NCBI GenBank assembly: GCA_023268355.1
Contig: JALNJK010000001.1
Coordinates: 248,001 to 312,000 of the forward strand
Direction: 5' to 3'
Origin: Candidatus Terraquivivens tengchongensis
Lineage (GTDB): Archaea > Thermoproteota > Nitrososphaeria_A > Caldarchaeales > Wolframiiraptoraceae
DNA: 64,000 bases
This document shows, one piece after another, positions 33,897 to 43,346 of the stretch. A program made the translations under genes and the position numbers. The notes beneath the pieces were generated by a model, which had not been told where the DNA came from, did not search any database, and saw nothing but the letters and a program-made list of their open reading frames with translations. Within the stretch, counting starts at the first letter, position 1. The number at the start of each line of letters is the position of its first letter.

Positions 33897-34715
33897 TCAG
33901 AGAACTTCCTCCGACTTCCTCTTAGCATCGAGTATCCTCCTTACAACTTCGGGTGGGAGTTTATAGTCCTCTGCCCTCATCTCCACTCTCCGCAGGACCA
34001 CCATACCAACGCCGGGCTTTATGTCGATCTCATGTAGATACCTACTGTGGTTTGTCTGCCTCATCTTCTCGATTATCACGAACCTCTTCAACTCGCCCCT
34101 TCTCAAGAGTCTCCTGAACCTGATTATACCATCCGCTATATGCTCGATTCCCCAGCCGAAGCTCTCCGCGGTCGTTATCGCGTACTGGCTGACTGCCAGG
34201 ATCGTGAAGTTCCACTTTGATAGCACCTTCTTCACAAAGTAGCTGTATCTTCTAGCCATCGCGGGCTTATCGAGCCAGAAGGCTGATAGACTATCTATTA
34301 CAACCCTTGCCCTACCGTAACCGAGCTCCTTCTTAGCCTCGATTATCTTGCCGATGAGTCCTTCTGGCTCGAGGTTTTGGAGGCTCCATTTATCTTCCCT
34401 ACCCATCAGGGCGTCTATTACGATCAGCTTTCCATCATTTACCGCATCTGCAAACCTCATGTTGAACTGCGATGCTTGCTTTATTATCGATTCTCTGCTC
34501 TCTTCAGTCGTAACGTAAATACATTTGTCACCCTCAGCTATTCCTTGGTTGATAAAATGAATAGAGAATATCGTCTTTCCGCAACCCGGTTCTCCAGTCA
34601 CGGCTACGAAGAACTCTTCTGGAATACCACCTTCCAGTAATTCATCCATACCTACGACGCCCGTCTTCAGCCTCCTGCCTTCGCCTAACAACCCAAAATA
34701 AGCATTGCGTAGCAT
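33897..34715 (-). CDS. KaiC/RadA-like RecA-family ATPase
   Basis: A 272-residue single-domain RecA-fold ATPase: the Walker A GEPGCGKT at 41-48, the KaiC-type TTEESRESIIKQA region and a Walker B-like RVVIDSLSAFW. The length (one domain) matches the archaeal KaiC-like GvpD/RadC group rather than RadA (which is longer with an N-terminal domain). No helix-hairpin-helix is seen, so it is probably not a recombinase. It probably regulates or loads the coupled primase-like protein. A TATA-like box (GATATAAGG on the minus strand, near 34726-34735) lies upstream. Confidence 0.85.
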   Translation of the reverse strand: MLRNAYFGLLGEGRRLKTGVVGMDELLEGGIPEEFFVAVTGEPGCGKTIFSIHFINQGIAEGDKCIYVTTEESRESIIKQASQFNMRFADAVNDGKLIVIDALMGREDKWSLQNLEPEGLIGKIIEAKKELGYGRARVVIDSLSAFWLDKPAMARRYSYFVKKVLSKWNFTILAVSQYAITTAESFGWGIEHIADGIIRFRRLLRRGELKRFVIIEKMRQTNHSRYLHEIDIKPGVGMVVLRRVEMRAEDYKLPPEVVRRILDAKRKSEEVL

Positions 34716-34772
34716 GAAATAAAGGTTGAAGACCTTATATCCTTCTTGCTACCCATGAAAGGAACATGTCCA

Positions 34773-34847
34773 CTTTTGCACCATCTTTAAGTTTCAGCTA
34801 TATGCTTATATTTTTAGGCTTGAAAGTCCTCCCCAAAGGTGCAAAAG
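34773..34847. promoter_or_regulatory. Inverted repeat flanking the trpS promoter
   Basis: CTTTTGCACC at 34773-34782 and GGTGCAAAAG at 34838-34847 are a perfect 10-bp inverted repeat separated by 55 nt. The second arm overlaps the AAAGGTG ribosome-binding site of trpS. The TATA box lies between (CTTATATTTT, near 34805). If the upstream arm is not in the mRNA, the pair could be two operator half-sites rather than an RNA hairpin. Confidence 0.4.
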
Positions 34848-34848
34848 A

Positions 34849-35952
34849 TTGTCGGACGACAAAAGAGCGATAGATCCGTGGAATTCAACACTTCCAGCAG
34901 ATTACGAAACCCTGATGGCAGAGTTTGGTATAGAACCGATAACCGACGAGCTCATCTCTGCTTTTCCGTCAACCCATAGACTCCTAAGAAGAAAAGTCGA
35001 GTTTGGCCATAGAGACCTTTTGAGAATCGTTGACAGCATAAGAAGGAATGAGGCGTATGCCGTGATGAGTGGAATAAAGCCGACGGGTGAGTTCCATCTT
35101 GGAACGATGATGACTGCGGAGGAGATCATATTTTACCAGAGCCTCTCGGATAAATCAGTAGCCCACTACTGCATAGCGGACCTCGAGGCATTCGCGGATA
35201 ACGGTATACCTCTTGAGGAGTCGCATGAGATAGCCGTGGGAAATGTCGCAGACCTGCTCGCGCTTGGGCTGGACTATAAAAGGGCTTACATATACAAGCA
35301 GTCTGAGGAAAGGCTAGTTCAGAAGTTGGCGTTCATATTTTCGACCGCCGTGACGTTCAACATGTTAGAGGCAATTTACGGTCCTAAGCAGATCAAGTAC
35401 TATCTATCCGCCCTAATACAGGTCGGAGACATTATGCTGCCGCAGACCGAGGAATATGGCGGTCCGAAGCCCGTCCTCGTACCGGTAGGAATCGACCAAG
35501 ACCCGCACATCAGACTCTCCAGGGACATCGCCAAGAAGTTTAAGTTTGTACCGCCAAGCGCCGTCTTCCATAAGCTGACGAGGTCTTTGCTAGGTGAAGA
35601 AAAGATGTCGAAGAGGAATCCGATGAGTATGATGACGTTATCGGATGACCCGAAATTAGCTGAGAGAAAAATTTGGTCAGCACTTACTGGTGGTAGAGGC
35701 ACAGTCGAGGAGCAGCGAAGGCTTGGTGGTGAGCCTGAAAAATGTGTTGTCTTTGAACTCATGACGAATCACTTCATCGATGACGATGATGAATTGAGAA
35801 AAATTTACTGGGAATGTAAAACGGGTGCTAGGTTGTGCGGGGATTGTAAGTCTCAGCTTGCGGACATCGTATCGAGTTTCTTGAGAAAACACCAACAAAA
35901 GAGGGAGGGGCTCATGGACCTTGCAAGGAACATAGTAGAGGGAGAACGATGA
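34849..35952 (+). CDS. trpS: Tryptophanyl-tRNA synthetase
   Basis: A 367-residue class I synthetase charging tRNA-Trp. The HIGH-equivalent is FHLGTMM (GIKPTGEFHLGTMMTAEE) and the KMSKS-equivalent is EKMSKRNP. Length and motifs match archaeal TrpRS. The start is a TTG with AAAGGTG 10 nt upstream as ribosome binding site. It overlaps the map gene by 4 nt (ATGA). A 10-bp inverted repeat flanks the promoter. Confidence 0.93.
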   Translation: MSDDKRAIDPWNSTLPADYETLMAEFGIEPITDELISAFPSTHRLLRRKVEFGHRDLLRIVDSIRRNEAYAVMSGIKPTGEFHLGTMMTAEEIIFYQSLSDKSVAHYCIADLEAFADNGIPLEESHEIAVGNVADLLALGLDYKRAYIYKQSEERLVQKLAFIFSTAVTFNMLEAIYGPKQIKYYLSALIQVGDIMLPQTEEYGGPKPVLVPVGIDQDPHIRLSRDIAKKFKFVPPSAVFHKLTRSLLGEEKMSKRNPMSMMTLSDDPKLAERKIWSALTGGRGTVEEQRRLGGEPEKCVVFELMTNHFIDDDDELRKIYWECKTGARLCGDCKSQLADIVSSFLRKHQQKREGLMDLARNIVEGER

Positions 35953-36851
35953 ACGAAGAAGCTCTTGATCTCTTATTCCAAGCTGGAAGGATAGCAGCCC
36001 GTGTAAAGGAAAGGATATACAGTTTAGTGAAGGAAGGCGTTAAGTTGGTGGAGGTATGCGAGGCCGTCGAGATGATGATAGAATCTGAGGGCGGAAAGCC
36101 CGCTTTTCCTTGTAACGTTTGCGTGGATGAGGTTGCGGCCCACTACTCGCCGCTACCAGACGACCAATCCACAATACCTCCGAACGCACTCGTCAAAGTG
36201 GACTTAGGTGTACATATCGACGGCTATATAGTTGATACGGCCATAAGTGTCTCGCTCTCGAAGGAAAAACAACCGCTCGTAGCCGCGGCCGAAGAGGCGC
36301 TACGCGCCGCTGTGAAATTCATCAAGGCGGGCACAAGGTTGGGAGAAATAGGCGCTGTAATTCAGAGCACGATACAAAAAGCTGGGTTTAAACCCATCAA
36401 AAATCTTACGGGCCACGAGATATCCAGGTATAACCTTCACGGCGGAGCGTCCATACCGAATATTGCGATACCTGACATAAGAAGGGTAGCGAAGGGAGCA
36501 GTGTATGCTATAGAGCCTTTTGTAAGTTTCGCGAACGCGGCTGGCGAGGTGGTAAACGCAGACGCTTCGACTATATTCAGGCTGGATGTTAAAAAGGTCC
36601 CGATGGCGAAGTTGAAGCTTGACGAAAAAGCCCTCGTCGAGTACATAGATGAGAACTTCAAAGGCCTACCATACTCGCCAAGATGGTTGCGCGCCTCAAA
36701 AGTCCCCGACCCCTTAGGCGTCCACGAAAGGCTCGTCAAAACAGGTAGAATCCACAAGTACCCAGTGCTTGTCGAGAAAAGAAGACAGCCGGTGGCGCAA
36801 GCAGAGTGTACGGTATACGTTGAGGAGAACGGATGCAGGGTCCTAACTTAG
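35949..36851 (+). CDS. map: Methionine aminopeptidase, type II
   Basis: A 300-residue enzyme that removes the initiator methionine. The dinuclear metal ligands can be followed: D in ALVKVDLGVHIDGYIVDTAISV, a conserved H in GHEISRYNLHGGASIP, E in YAIEPF and the C-terminal E in CTVYVEEN. The 60-residue insert after GHEI marks type II (archaeal/eukaryotic). It is coupled to trpS (4-nt overlap), and its 3' end overlaps the convergent zinc-ribbon gene by 4 nt. Confidence 0.92.
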   Translation: MNEEALDLLFQAGRIAARVKERIYSLVKEGVKLVEVCEAVEMMIESEGGKPAFPCNVCVDEVAAHYSPLPDDQSTIPPNALVKVDLGVHIDGYIVDTAISVSLSKEKQPLVAAAEEALRAAVKFIKAGTRLGEIGAVIQSTIQKAGFKPIKNLTGHEISRYNLHGGASIPNIAIPDIRRVAKGAVYAIEPFVSFANAAGEVVNADASTIFRLDVKKVPMAKLKLDEKALVEYIDENFKGLPYSPRWLRASKVPDPLGVHERLVKTGRIHKYPVLVEKRRQPVAQAECTVYVEENGCRVLT

Positions 36852-37030
36852 GCCTTCTTCTCCCTTTCCTTGACGTATATTCCGACTATAAGTAGCTCGT
36901 TGTTGCCGCATTTGGGACATACCTCGTTCGTCTTCTTGAAGACGTAATCCTCCTCTTTAAACGTCCGAGAATTCTCCGTACCGCATGACGTGCACTTTAG
37001 GAATGTTAGCGGCGGCACGTACCTCAGCAT
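36848..37030 (-). CDS. Small zinc-ribbon protein, 60 aa (start shortened)
   Basis: MLRYVPPLTFLKCTSCGTEN, continuing to VCPKCGNNELLIVGIYV. Two CxxC knuckles (KCTSC and VCPKC, ~24 apart) form a zinc ribbon. The longer reading from 37102 adds 24 residues with poor codon fit (MFIISYSSLKRQVCS) and would overlap the upstream leader; I chose the ATG at 37030 (alternative MM at 37033). It resembles RNA-polymerase/ribosome-linked small zinc proteins, but no name can be given. Its 3' end overlaps map (convergent, 4 nt). DUF1512 lies upstream on the same strand. Confidence 0.65.
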   Translation of the reverse strand: MLRYVPPLTFLKCTSCGTENSRTFKEEDYVFKKTNEVCPKCGNNELLIVGIYVKEREKKA

Positions 37031-37110
37031 CATTTTGGATGGTGGAAAGCTCTCCAATGAGCACACCTGTCTCTTGAGACTAGAATAGCTTATTATAAAC
37101 ATTTTCTTGA

Positions 37111-38250
37111 TCAGCCGATGCCTACAGTATTTCCTATGCCGGCAATTATCGCTGTTGAACCAGCCGGAACTTTCTCCAGTAGAACGCTTTTTATCTTCTC
37201 GACAACGACATCTGCTGCTTTTGCTATCACTTCCCTCATCGGCGTTATTGCCTCGACTATCGACTCGTAGATAACGAAAGCGTATAACGGTATTTGTCTC
37301 TCCTTCGCTATCTCTTCTATCTTATACTTGTCAATTCCAGGCCCTCCGATGGCGACACCCACTCCTTCAACCATCTTGCCCGATTCGTCACCCTCCAGTC
37401 TTAAACCGGCGTCTATCGTTATTATTAGCTTCACGTTGTCGCCCTCCCTTTCAATGAGCTTCTTCACGCCCTCGCCCGGTCTGCCTACAGTTCCTCCTGG
37501 ACCAGTCGCCCTTACTATCAGAACCCTCCTATTCTCGAATTCTATCTCAGATACCGTAGTATCCTTTGCTATCTCGTACCGTGCCTTTTCCTTACCATAC
37601 GCCAGCTTAGCTGCCGCCAACACGCCGATACCATCGCCTATCGGCTGACCATAAGCGAACGCATAACTTGCAAGCCTGAGCGCCTCCGTCATCTCCATAA
37701 GCTGGGGCATCAACATCTGCAGCTGAAGTATCAAGTATATGTTGGCAGTCTTCTTTCCGAGTAGATAGTAGTGCCTGACTATACGGTATAAGTAGTTGGT
37801 CGTCCTCGCAACTTCCATCAAGTTTGCCAAGGTCTTAACCTTGTAATCTTCAGCAGCCGGGCTTAACTTCCTAATTTCCTCTTCAAACCTTGACTCACCA
37901 GTCTCTAGTATGTGCTCGAGCTTGTAGACTATACCGTAGGGGTCCATAGATTCAGGCTCTATCACGAAGAACTCCATGAGTTTATCAATATCCTGCGTAG
38001 GATCTTTCTCAGGTTTTCCAATCCTCTTTATAGTTTCTATGGTCCTCTCCCTGACCTCGTCCTTAACCAGCTTGAGCCTCGCTAGCTTCTTTTCGAGGTC
38101 CCTTAACATATAGCCGAGCTGTATCCTCTGGCTCATCGTAGGGTAGAACAGGAACAGCATCATGAGACCGAGCCATATTAGCCATACTAGCATCCCCAAA
38201 CCCGTCTCATCAAACCCTCTTAACTGATTTAGGAAGAGGTCCTCCATCAT
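37111..38250 (-). CDS. DUF1512-family archaeal membrane protein
   Basis: A 379-residue protein with one N-terminal transmembrane helix (LGMLVWLIWLGLMMLFLFY), a charged helical middle (residues ~40-130) and a soluble C-terminal domain rich in GxGG and EGxG segments (VIVRATGPGGTVGRPGEG, GVGVAIGGPGIDKYKIEEIA). It matches the conserved archaeal DUF1512 family, of unknown function. The C-terminal part may bind nucleotide or phosphate. The gene is found near replication genes in several archaea and sits just upstream of the divergent GINS-MCM pair here. The start is ATG (MM). Confidence 0.85.
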   Translation of the reverse strand: MMEDLFLNQLRGFDETGLGMLVWLIWLGLMMLFLFYPTMSQRIQLGYMLRDLEKKLARLKLVKDEVRERTIETIKRIGKPEKDPTQDIDKLMEFFVIEPESMDPYGIVYKLEHILETGESRFEEEIRKLSPAAEDYKVKTLANLMEVARTTNYLYRIVRHYYLLGKKTANIYLILQLQMLMPQLMEMTEALRLASYAFAYGQPIGDGIGVLAAAKLAYGKEKARYEIAKDTTVSEIEFENRRVLIVRATGPGGTVGRPGEGVKKLIEREGDNVKLIITIDAGLRLEGDESGKMVEGVGVAIGGPGIDKYKIEEIAKERQIPLYAFVIYESIVEAITPMREVIAKAADVVVEKIKSVLLEKVPAGSTAIIAGIGNTVGIG

Positions 38251-38390
38251 GCTTTCCGTTCGTGTTAGCCTTTATGGAGCCTCTTTTTAAATGTTTAGAA
38301 ATGGGACGGAGCAAATATTCTGGTAATCCGTTCCACTTTCGGTGAGCTCTCTGGAAGTTAACCCTTTTTAAGCGTGTTTAAAGCAGTAAC

Positions 38391-38954
38391 ATGGTGATGA
38401 ATATAGACCTAGAGCCTTCACCTCTCGGCGAGTTGCTAAGAGAGGTTGAATTCGAATACATGAACACTTACTGCAAAGTAGTTTTACTGAAAGATGTGCC
38501 GAGGTTAGAAGTAGCAGGCATCACTATGGAGAACCTGAAGCAGGGAAATGTTTTACAGCTCAGGAAGTGGGCTGCCGACAAGCTTGTCGAGATGGGCATG
38601 GCGAAATGGGCAGAACCCATCGTCGACTTGAACTACCTATCGCAACTTTTGTGGAAAGAGAAGAATAATGTTACAGAACTCCAAGAGGTGCCAAGGTACT
38701 TTTACATGGAGGTGAAGAGATTGATAGATGAGGCCTCTAAGACGAGCAAAGAAAAAGCCGACGAAATCAGGCGGAGGTTAATGGATATAATCTCGCTCAG
38801 GCTGTTAAAGCTACTTTCATACGCCGCGAAGAGAATTAGACCTGCTACGATTAACAGGATGACACCGGAAGAAAGCATGCTCTTCGAGTTTGTGATGAAG
38901 CTCGTTAACGATTGGGTTTCTCATGTCTGCCCGAAAGGAGGTACTGAGGTTTGA
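38391..38954 (+). CDS. GINS complex subunit (Gins51/Gins23 type)
   Basis: A 187-residue helical protein. It starts SPLGELLREVEFEYMN and carries LRKWAADKLVEMGMA and DEIRRRLMDIISLRLLKLLSYA, resembling archaeal GINS subunits that join MCM to form the replicative helicase. It overlaps the MCM start by 4 nt (TTGA), the classical GINS-mcm gene order. Whether it is the 23 or 51 form is uncertain; a C-terminal B domain seems absent, so a 23-like role is possible. Confidence 0.75.
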   Translation: MVMNIDLEPSPLGELLREVEFEYMNTYCKVVLLKDVPRLEVAGITMENLKQGNVLQLRKWAADKLVEMGMAKWAEPIVDLNYLSQLLWKEKNNVTELQEVPRYFYMEVKRLIDEASKTSKEKADEIRRRLMDIISLRLLKLLSYAAKRIRPATINRMTPEESMLFEFVMKLVNDWVSHVCPKGGTEV

Positions 38955-40969
38955 GCGTGCCGATTGAGGAAAGACTCGTGGAGTTGTTCAAGAGCGAAAA
39001 ATACAGAGCCCTGCTCGCAAGGGCTGCGCTCACGAGTCAAAAGTCCATACCGGTTGACTTCAACGACCTAATAGCGTTCGACGAAGAACTGTCTCATAAG
39101 ATAGTTGACGAACCTTTGACGTACCTACCGATACTCAGCAGAGCCGCCTATAAGCAGCTCCAAATAGAGAGTCCAGAATACGCCGCAAAGGTAACGAACT
39201 TCTATGCTAGGGTTCACAACCTACCAGTCGTCACGCCGATACGTGAGATAAGGTCCACGCATCTAAGGAAGCTGATAATGGTGGACGGTATAGTCGTGAG
39301 GGCGACCGTGGTCAAACCGATGCTTGATGTCGGCGTCTTTCAGTGTAGATACTGTGGCGAAAAGTATAGAGTACCACAGAACAACGCACCTAGATTGAGG
39401 CAACCAGAAAGATGCACGAGTCCCCAGTGCAGGGGAAAGAGGCCCGTGTTCGACCTCATCCAAGAAGAATCAGAATTCGTGGACTACCAAGTGATCGGCG
39501 TACAAGAAAAACCCGAGGACCTCCCGCCAGGTCAGCTACCCAGAGTTATCGAAGTAAGGTTAAGAGACGACCTAGTGGACAGGGCAAGGCCAGGGGACAG
39601 AGTCCTAATAACGAGCATACTGCTTTCATCTCAAGAAAGGACGGGCGAGGTACCTCTAAGGACGTTCAAGTCGTACTTGGATGCAGTCTGGGTCGAGACT
39701 GTCAGCAAAGAACCCGAGTCTCTCCAGATAACTCCGGAGGAGGAAGAGCTGTTCAAGCAGATGGCTCAAGACCCGCTCATCTACAACAAGATAATGGACT
39801 CGTTAGCACCGAGCATCTACGGGCTTGAGCACATAAAGGAGGCAATAATGCTGTTGCTCTTCGGCGGTAGAAACAAGGTCTTTCCTGATGGTGTGAAGGT
39901 CAGGGGCGACATTAACATCTTGCTGGTCGGAGACCCGGGTATGGCGAAGAGCGCCCTACTGCAGTACGTAGCCAACATAGCACCGAGAGGTCTGTATACG
40001 TCAGGAAGGGGTACAACGGCTGCTGGCTTGACCGCTGCAGTAATCAGGGAGCAGGGCGGCGGCATGGTGCTAGAGGCTGGTGCAACTGTCCTCGCGGACA
40101 TGGGAGTGTGTTGCATAGACGAGATAGATAAGATGAAGCCCGAAGACAGGGTGGCTCTGCATGAGGTGATGGCGCAACAAACGGTAAGCATCGCCAAGGG
40201 CGGCATAGTGGCTACGTTGAACGCCAGAACTTCGATATTAGCAGCGGCAAACCCTGCGCTCGGTAGATACGACCCCTACATGTCTTTCACGGATAATGTC
40301 AACTTACCCGTAACTCTGCTATCTAGGTTCGACCTCATATTTGTGTTGAGGGACGAGCCAAACTTGGAGCAGGATAAAAAAGTCTCCTCACATATACTTG
40401 CGCTCCATTCAACGGGTAGCCCGACGGTAGCGCCGCCGATAAAACCGGAGATACTGAAGAAGTACATAGCGTATGCGAAAAGGGTGAACCCTGAACTTAC
40501 ACCTGGAGCGTTAAAGATCTTGGAAGATTTCTACCTCCAGATGAGGTCAGTCTACGAAAAGACCTCCACGGTCACGATAACCGCGAGGCAGTTAGAATCC
40601 TTAATAAGGCTCGCTGAGGCAAGGGCCAGAGTTGCGTTGAGGGATAAGGTAACAGAAGAGGATGCTGGTGCCGTCGTCCTCTTGATGAAGAGAAGCCTGC
40701 AGGAGGTCGGCATAGACGTCAAGACAGGGAAGCCGGACATAGACGTCATCATGACAGGGAAGCCGAAGAGCGTTAGGGATAAGCTCGCCATCGTCCTGAA
40801 CATGATAAAGGAATTCGAAGAGAGGAAAGGGGTCGCGGAGGAAGAGGAGCTGAAGGCTGCCTTAGTGGAGAATGGGTTGAGCGAGCCCGAGATCAACAGG
40901 ATACTGAGTTGGCTAATAACCGAGGGTAAAGTTTATACACCGAAGCCAGGCTGTTATAAGGTCGCGTGA
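38951..40969 (+). CDS. mcm: Replicative DNA helicase MCM
   Basis: A 672-residue MCM helicase. The N-terminal domain carries a zinc motif (CRYCG ... CTSPQC). The AAA+ core has Walker A GDPGMAKSA, Walker B GVCCIDEIDKM and an arginine-finger region LLSRFDLIFVL, followed by a C-terminal winged helix (VNGLSEPEINRILSWLITEGKVY-like, near 640-665). It unwinds the chromosome at forks. The start is a TTG that overlaps the stop of GINS (TTGA), so both subunits are made together. Confidence 0.95.
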   Translation: MSVPIEERLVELFKSEKYRALLARAALTSQKSIPVDFNDLIAFDEELSHKIVDEPLTYLPILSRAAYKQLQIESPEYAAKVTNFYARVHNLPVVTPIREIRSTHLRKLIMVDGIVVRATVVKPMLDVGVFQCRYCGEKYRVPQNNAPRLRQPERCTSPQCRGKRPVFDLIQEESEFVDYQVIGVQEKPEDLPPGQLPRVIEVRLRDDLVDRARPGDRVLITSILLSSQERTGEVPLRTFKSYLDAVWVETVSKEPESLQITPEEEELFKQMAQDPLIYNKIMDSLAPSIYGLEHIKEAIMLLLFGGRNKVFPDGVKVRGDINILLVGDPGMAKSALLQYVANIAPRGLYTSGRGTTAAGLTAAVIREQGGGMVLEAGATVLADMGVCCIDEIDKMKPEDRVALHEVMAQQTVSIAKGGIVATLNARTSILAAANPALGRYDPYMSFTDNVNLPVTLLSRFDLIFVLRDEPNLEQDKKVSSHILALHSTGSPTVAPPIKPEILKKYIAYAKRVNPELTPGALKILEDFYLQMRSVYEKTSTVTITARQLESLIRLAEARARVALRDKVTEEDAGAVVLLMKRSLQEVGIDVKTGKPDIDVIMTGKPKSVRDKLAIVLNMIKEFEERKGVAEEEELKAALVENGLSEPEINRILSWLITEGKVYTPKPGCYKVA

Positions 40970-40988
40970 AGTTTTTGAAAAACTACTG

Positions 40989-43157
40989 GTGCCATCTATG
41001 CTCATAACCGACCTTCCGATACCAGACTATCTCAAGTCAAACCTCTTGAAGTTCGGGATAAGAGAGCTTTACCCTCCGCAGGTTGAGGCGATAAGGAGGA
41101 ACGTCCTGAGCGGGAAGAATCTCGTCCTAGCGACGCCGACCGCCAGCGGAAAGACTCTGGTAGCCATTCTTGCTGCTTCAGTCCACCTCGCGAAAGGCGG
41201 CAAGGTGATGTACCTCACGCCGCTTAGAGCCCTGACATCAGAGAAGCTGCACGAGTTTAGGACGTTGCTGGCTTCCGGAGAGGGTGGAAGGATAAAGGTG
41301 GCGGCAACGTCTGGCGATTATGACAGCGAAGACAGATGGCTTGCCGACTACGACGTCATAATATGCACGAACGAGAAGGCCGACAGCCTCTTGAGGCATG
41401 GTGCAGAGTGGGTAAGAGATGTGTCACTATTAATCGTTGACGAGGTTCACGTCATAGGTGAACCGGAAAGGGGTCCTACACTCGAGGTCGTATTGACGAG
41501 GCTCAGAGAGATGGCACCGAAGGCACAAGTCCTTTCGCTCAGCGCAACCATAAGGAATGCAGAAGAGCTGGCAGATTGGTTAGGCTGCGAGTGCGTGACG
41601 AGTGAGTGGAGACCTGTTCCGCTTAAGGAGGGGGTCTACTTTGACGGCAAGCTTGAGTTTAACGACAGCAACATCAAGCTAAAGAACTACGAATCAGACC
41701 CTACCTTGAACGTGGCTATATGGACAATTATGGAGGGCGGACAAGCGCTAATATTCGCGTTATCCAGAAGGAAAGCAGAGAGCTTAGCGGAAAAGGCGGC
41801 CGCCGCTCTGAGCAGACACCCAGAGTGCATCAACTACGAAGAATCAGAGATGTTGAGAAGGTTCGCTGAGGAGATGATGAGCGAAAGCGAGCGCTCAAGC
41901 TTCACTGAAAGGCTTGTCAGGCTCATGGTTAGGGGAAGCGCATTCCATCATGCTGGCCTCGGTTACAAGCACAGGCAGATAATTGAGGAGGCATTCAGGA
42001 GCAGGTGTCTGAAGATACTTTGTGCCACTCCGACACTTGCTGCTGGCGTAAACCTTCCGGCAAGGACCGTTATAATCCCGGAGCTTTGGAGGTACGAGCC
42101 GACGTACGGCATGCAGTACATATCAGTCATGGAGTACAAGCAGTTTTCGGGAAGGGCTGGAAGGCCGAGGTACGACGACGTGGGATACGCGGTCAGTATA
42201 GCAAGAAAAGAGGTGGAGCGCGAGATGATATTAAGCAGGTACATAATGGGCTTACCCGAAAAGATCTACTCGAGGCTCTCGAGCGAAAGGCACATCAGGA
42301 TACAGACTTTGGCCTTGATAGCTACGAGAGCTACGGAAAGCACGAAGGAGCTGCTCAGCTTCTTCGAGAAGACCTTCTTCGGATACCAGTACGGTGTCAT
42401 CGGCGTGAAGGACAAAATCATGAAGGCCATAGAGTTCTTGGACAAGCACGGCATGGTGGAGGTTGTTGACGGTGCGCTGAGCGCCACAAGGCTAGGCAAG
42501 AGGGTCTCAGAACTTTACATCGACCCGCTGACTGCAGTTAGGCTTATAGAGGCGATGAATGTGAAGGCAGGGGAGATAACGGACGTGACGCTCCTTCATA
42601 TGCTCTGCATGACACCTGACGTTCCATCCATACCTATGGCTAGGATTTCGCTTGATAGGCTCGCCAACTACTACGAGAAACACAAGGAAGAACTGCTCCT
42701 TAAACCACCAGATCCTGATGAAGAACCAGAGGTCTACGAAGCTTACCTTGAGACTCTGAAGAACGTGATGGTCTTGGAGGCATGGGTAAACGAAGTGAGT
42801 GAGGGTGACATATACGAGAGGCTGGGCGTCGAGCCAGGCGACCTTGCAGCCCTTAGGGAGAAAGCTGAATGGGTCTGCTACTCGGCCCATCAGATAGCGA
42901 ACGTCATAAAGGCAGTTGATTTCATAAGTCCGTTGCGCGTGATGACCGAGAGGCTGAGACATGGGATAAAGGAGGAGCTCATACCGCTGACGAGGCTCGA
43001 GGGGATAGGCAGGGTTAGGGCAAGGGCGCTGTACAGCAAAGGTTTCAGGAGCATAGAGGACTTGAAGAGGGTGAGCATAAGCGAGCTGATGTCCGTGCCG
43101 GGCATAGGACCGCAGATAGCGCGCAGGATAAAGGAGCAGCTCAGCGAAGTTCCTTGA
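40989..43157 (+). CDS. hel308: Superfamily 2 helicase Hel308 (Ski2-like)
   Basis: A 722-residue helicase: Q-motif-like IRELYPPQVEAI, Walker A ATPTASGKTL, DEVH box (LIVDEVHVIGE), SATIRNAEELADWL, QFSGRAGRP and a C-terminal helix-hairpin-helix region (RLEGIGRVRARALYSKG, SVPGIGPQIARRIKEQL). It repairs and restarts stalled forks. The GTG start is 19 nt after mcm, so it probably belongs to the GINS-mcm-hel308 operon. A near-complete opposite-strand ORF is a shadow. Confidence 0.95.
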   Translation: MPSMLITDLPIPDYLKSNLLKFGIRELYPPQVEAIRRNVLSGKNLVLATPTASGKTLVAILAASVHLAKGGKVMYLTPLRALTSEKLHEFRTLLASGEGGRIKVAATSGDYDSEDRWLADYDVIICTNEKADSLLRHGAEWVRDVSLLIVDEVHVIGEPERGPTLEVVLTRLREMAPKAQVLSLSATIRNAEELADWLGCECVTSEWRPVPLKEGVYFDGKLEFNDSNIKLKNYESDPTLNVAIWTIMEGGQALIFALSRRKAESLAEKAAAALSRHPECINYEESEMLRRFAEEMMSESERSSFTERLVRLMVRGSAFHHAGLGYKHRQIIEEAFRSRCLKILCATPTLAAGVNLPARTVIIPELWRYEPTYGMQYISVMEYKQFSGRAGRPRYDDVGYAVSIARKEVEREMILSRYIMGLPEKIYSRLSSERHIRIQTLALIATRATESTKELLSFFEKTFFGYQYGVIGVKDKIMKAIEFLDKHGMVEVVDGALSATRLGKRVSELYIDPLTAVRLIEAMNVKAGEITDVTLLHMLCMTPDVPSIPMARISLDRLANYYEKHKEELLLKPPDPDEEPEVYEAYLETLKNVMVLEAWVNEVSEGDIYERLGVEPGDLAALREKAEWVCYSAHQIANVIKAVDFISPLRVMTERLRHGIKEELIPLTRLEGIGRVRARALYSKGFRSIEDLKRVSISELMSVPGIGPQIARRIKEQLSEVP

Positions 43158-43235
43158 AATTAGTTCAGCACCACAGAAAATTTTTTCCAGCATGCTGAAC
43201 TAATTGGCGGTGTACGAGCGTACCATGGGCCGATG
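43158..43235. repeat. Dispersed palindromic element, copy A
   Basis: A 13-bp perfect inverted repeat (AATTAGTTCAGCA at 43158-43170; TGCTGAACTAATT at 43193-43205) surrounds GAAAATTTTTTC. The following ~30 nt (GCGG, ACGAGCGT, CAT, GGCC) are also shared with copy B at 60361-60434. Alignment is gapless across the palindrome with about 85% identity. It lies in the convergent gap after hel308. It may be a small mobile element (MITE-like), a structured RNA or a protein-binding site. Confidence 0.75.
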
Positions 43236-43346
43236 ATATCAATGGTTTTTGGTGTTATATTATTCAGCTACTGCAGCCTTCATCATGCCATCAGTGTACC
43301 TCAACCTCATCATTCATAGGGCTTAACTTTTGCACAATTATATTCT

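Noticed and set aside
39412-39828. 138-residue plus-strand ORF inside mcm in another frame
   Set aside because: Arginine-rich, no hydrophobic core and within the N-terminal domain of MCM, which is clearly coding in its own frame.
42507-43193. 228-residue minus-strand ORF opposite hel308
   Set aside because: It runs against a gene with strong helicase motifs and has a composition expected of an antisense reading frame, with no recognisable domain. It is a shadow.
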